Assembly (NCBI GenBank): GCA_934589325.1
Contig: CAKTNU010000098.1
Coordinates: 1-6,910 of the forward strand
DNA: 6,910 nt
Reading direction: 5' to 3'
Origin: an uncultured Oscillospiraceae bacterium
Lineage (GTDB): Bacteria; Bacillota_A; Clostridia; Oscillospirales; Oscillospiraceae
Under the pieces are notes generated by a model. That model was given only the letters and a program-made list of their open reading frames with translations. It ran no database searches and was not told the DNA's origin. Below are positions 5,245-6,910 of the stretch, piece by piece (positions within the stretch are counted from its first letter, which is position 1; each line of letters opens with the position of its first letter). The translations under genes were made by a program, and so were the position numbers.

Positions 5245-6910
5245 GTGAGCGCAATTCTTATTCTCATCATCGCACTCGTCCTGCTGGCATGCGGCTACAT
5301 ATTCTACGGTAGCTTCCTGGCCAAGAAGTGGGGCGTGGATCCCAATCGTGAGACCCCGGCACACACCAGCTACGACGGAAAGGACTTTGTTCCTGCCAAC
5401 CCCGCCGTCCTGATGGGACATCATTTCTCCTCCATCGCGGGCGCAGGCCCCATCAACGGACCTATCCAGGCCGCAGTTTTCGGTTGGATACCTGTTTTCC
5501 TGTGGATCGTCATCGGCGGTATCTTCTTCGGCGCAATGCATGACTTCGGCGCCCTGTTCGCCTCCATCCGTCACAACGGCGGCTCCATCGGCGAGGTCAT
5601 CAAGGACAGTATGGGCGTCAAGGCTCAGAGACTGTTCACCATCTTTGCGCTGCTCGTTCTGATTCTCGTTATCGCTTCCTTCACCGCGGTCGTTGCGGGC
5701 ACCTTCATGTCCGAGGCGGACAGTGTGTTCACCGTAGGCCGTGCAAACGTCAGCGGCAACGCATCCACCGCTACCACCTCTCTGCTGTTCATCGTCATTG
5801 CCTTTATCTTCGGCTTCTTCGTGTACCGCAAGAACTGTAAGATCGGCCCGGCGACCATCGTCGGCATAGTCGGCATCGTCGCTATCGTTATCGCCGGCCT
5901 GAACTTCGGTGTTAACGCGAGCCGTACCTTCTGGGTACTGTTCATCGCAGTTTACGTCATGGCGGCCTCTCTGCTTCCTGTCTGGATGCTGCTCCAGCCG
6001 CGTGACTACCTCAGCTCCTTCCTGCTCTACGGCATGATGATCATCGCCGTGATCGGTATACTGTTCTCCGGCGCAACGGTCGACCTGCCCGCTTTCACCG
6101 GTTGGGGCGGCATCAAGGGTGATTCCAGCCTGTTCCCGACTCTGTTCATCACCGTCGCCTGCGGTGCGGTCTCCGGCTTCCACTCCCTTATCGGTTCCGG
6201 TACGACCTCCAAGCAGCTCGACTCCGAGAAGGATGCAAAGGTCATCGGCTACGGCGCAATGATCGTTGAGTCCGCTCTGGCGATCATTGCCCTCATCTCC
6301 ATCGGCGTTGTGTTCAAAGAGACCAACATCGGCGGCGGCGAGAAATTCCTGCTCAGCGCACCTCCCACCATCTTTGCAGGCGGCGTTGCGACCATGGTTG
6401 CAACCACCTTCGGCGGTGCTGCGGATTTTGCCAATCCCGTTTATGACACCACCTACACTCTGCTGACTCTGGCAGTTTCCGTCTTTGCCCTGACCTCTCT
6501 CGACTCCGGCACACGTCTGGCTCGCTACATGTTCGCAGAGCTGTTTGTCCCCGAAGGAAAGACCCGTGCTGAGCTGACCGGTGCACGCAAGTTCTTCTCC
6601 CATCCTCTGGTCTCCACCCTCATCATGGTCGTCATCGGCTGCGGCATGGGCTTCATGGGCCTGAACCAGATCTGGGGCGTGTTCGGCGCTGCGAACCAGC
6701 TCCTTGCCGGTATAGCAATGCTGGCAGTTGCTGCATGGCTGGGCAACATCGGCAAGAACAACAAGATGTTCTTCGTTCCGATGGTCTTCATGCTCTGCGC
6801 GACCATCACTTCCCTCATTATGACCATCATTGGCAAGATCAAGCTCATCGCCGCTGCAGGCGCTGCATGGGGCGACTGGTTCCAGCTCGTATGGTCCATC
6901 GGCCTCATCG
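5245..6910 (+). CDS. cstA: Carbon starvation protein CstA family transporter, 3' end outside the window
   Basis: This is a polytopic inner-membrane protein of the CstA family, whose members import peptides or pyruvate; E. coli CstA and BtsT are linked to pyruvate/H+ uptake. It starts at GTG 5245, and 555 codons are visible without a stop. The first membrane helix is at residues 2-22. Conserved blocks follow in family order: GHHFSSIAGAGPINGP (58-73), GAMHDFGALFASIRHNGGSIGE (96-117), QPRDYLSSFLLYG (251-263), CGAVSGFHSLIGSGTTSK (306-323), SLDSGTRLARYM (418-429) and NQLLAG (484-489), with hydrophobic helices between. Family proteins are about 600-700 residues long, so only the C-terminal end is missing. 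There is no frameshift in the visible part. It is the second gene of an operon with the unknown 177-aa gene. Substrate (peptide or pyruvate) cannot be decided from sequence. Confidence 0.96.
   Translation, partial: MSAILILIIALVLLACGYIFYGSFLAKKWGVDPNRETPAHTSYDGKDFVPANPAVLMGHHFSSIAGAGPINGPIQAAVFGWIPVFLWIVIGGIFFGAMHDFGALFASIRHNGGSIGEVIKDSMGVKAQRLFTIFALLVLILVIASFTAVVAGTFMSEADSVFTVGRANVSGNASTATTSLLFIVIAFIFGFFVYRKNCKIGPATIVGIVGIVAIVIAGLNFGVNASRTFWVLFIAVYVMAASLLPVWMLLQPRDYLSSFLLYGMMIIAVIGILFSGATVDLPAFTGWGGIKGDSSLFPTLFITVACGAVSGFHSLIGSGTTSKQLDSEKDAKVIGYGAMIVESALAIIALISIGVVFKETNIGGGEKFLLSAPPTIFAGGVATMVATTFGGAADFANPVYDTTYTLLTLAVSVFALTSLDSGTRLARYMFAELFVPEGKTRAELTGARKFFSHPLVSTLIMVVIGCGMGFMGLNQIWGVFGAANQLLAGIAMLAVAAWLGNIGKNNKMFFVPMVFMLCATITSLIMTIIGKIKLIAAAGAAWGDWFQLVWSIGLI

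Noticed and set aside
5227..6603. 458-codon open frame on the minus strand
   Set aside because: It is antisense to cstA, whose family motifs are unambiguous. The product is an Asp/Glu/Gly/Gln-rich shadow without any motif.

Overview
The window looks like chromosomal DNA from a GC-rich member of the Firmicutes, probably class Clostridia. The pointers are a perfect CIRCE operator (the HrcA binding site) in front of groES-groEL, strong GGAGG-type ribosome binding sites, a COG0116-type rRNA methyltransferase without the RlmK fusion of proteobacteria, and a YegS/BmrU-type lipid kinase. Coding DNA is GC-rich, while the intergenic stretches are clearly AT-rich. TGA is used as a stop codon. The assignment below class level is a guess.

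Layout. Positions 23-2087, minus strand: the groES-groEL heat-shock operon, complete with promoter and CIRCE; its terminator lies beyond the left edge. Positions 2088-2214: a short AT-rich spacer with two palindromes. Positions 2215-4423, minus strand: a two-gene transcription unit. A THUMP-domain RNA guanine methyltransferase comes first, followed 24 bases later by a diacylglycerol-kinase-family lipid kinase, and a 15-bp GC-rich hairpin closes the unit. Positions 4357-4683: a divergent, AT-rich control region of about 330 bases, unusually dense in palindromes and direct repeats. Positions 4684-6910, plus strand: a 177-residue protein I cannot name, followed 27 bases later by cstA (peptide/pyruvate transporter family). 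cstA starts at GTG and runs off the right edge.

How the parts work together. GroEL and GroES form the chaperonin, repressed by HrcA through CIRCE. The methyltransferase and lipid kinase share a transcript but have no obvious common pathway: one is ribosome maturation, the other membrane lipid recycling. The most interesting part is the cstA operon. Its leader carries an exact 9-bp direct repeat with a 12-bp spacer, the geometry typical of LytTR response-regulator sites. It also has an 8-bp inverted repeat just upstream of a good sigma-A-type promoter, and a small hairpin that can mask the ribosome binding site of the unknown first gene. That points to tight control of transporter expression and to a role for the unknown protein connected with the transporter. 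I see no mobile element, CRISPR array, tRNA or rRNA gene.
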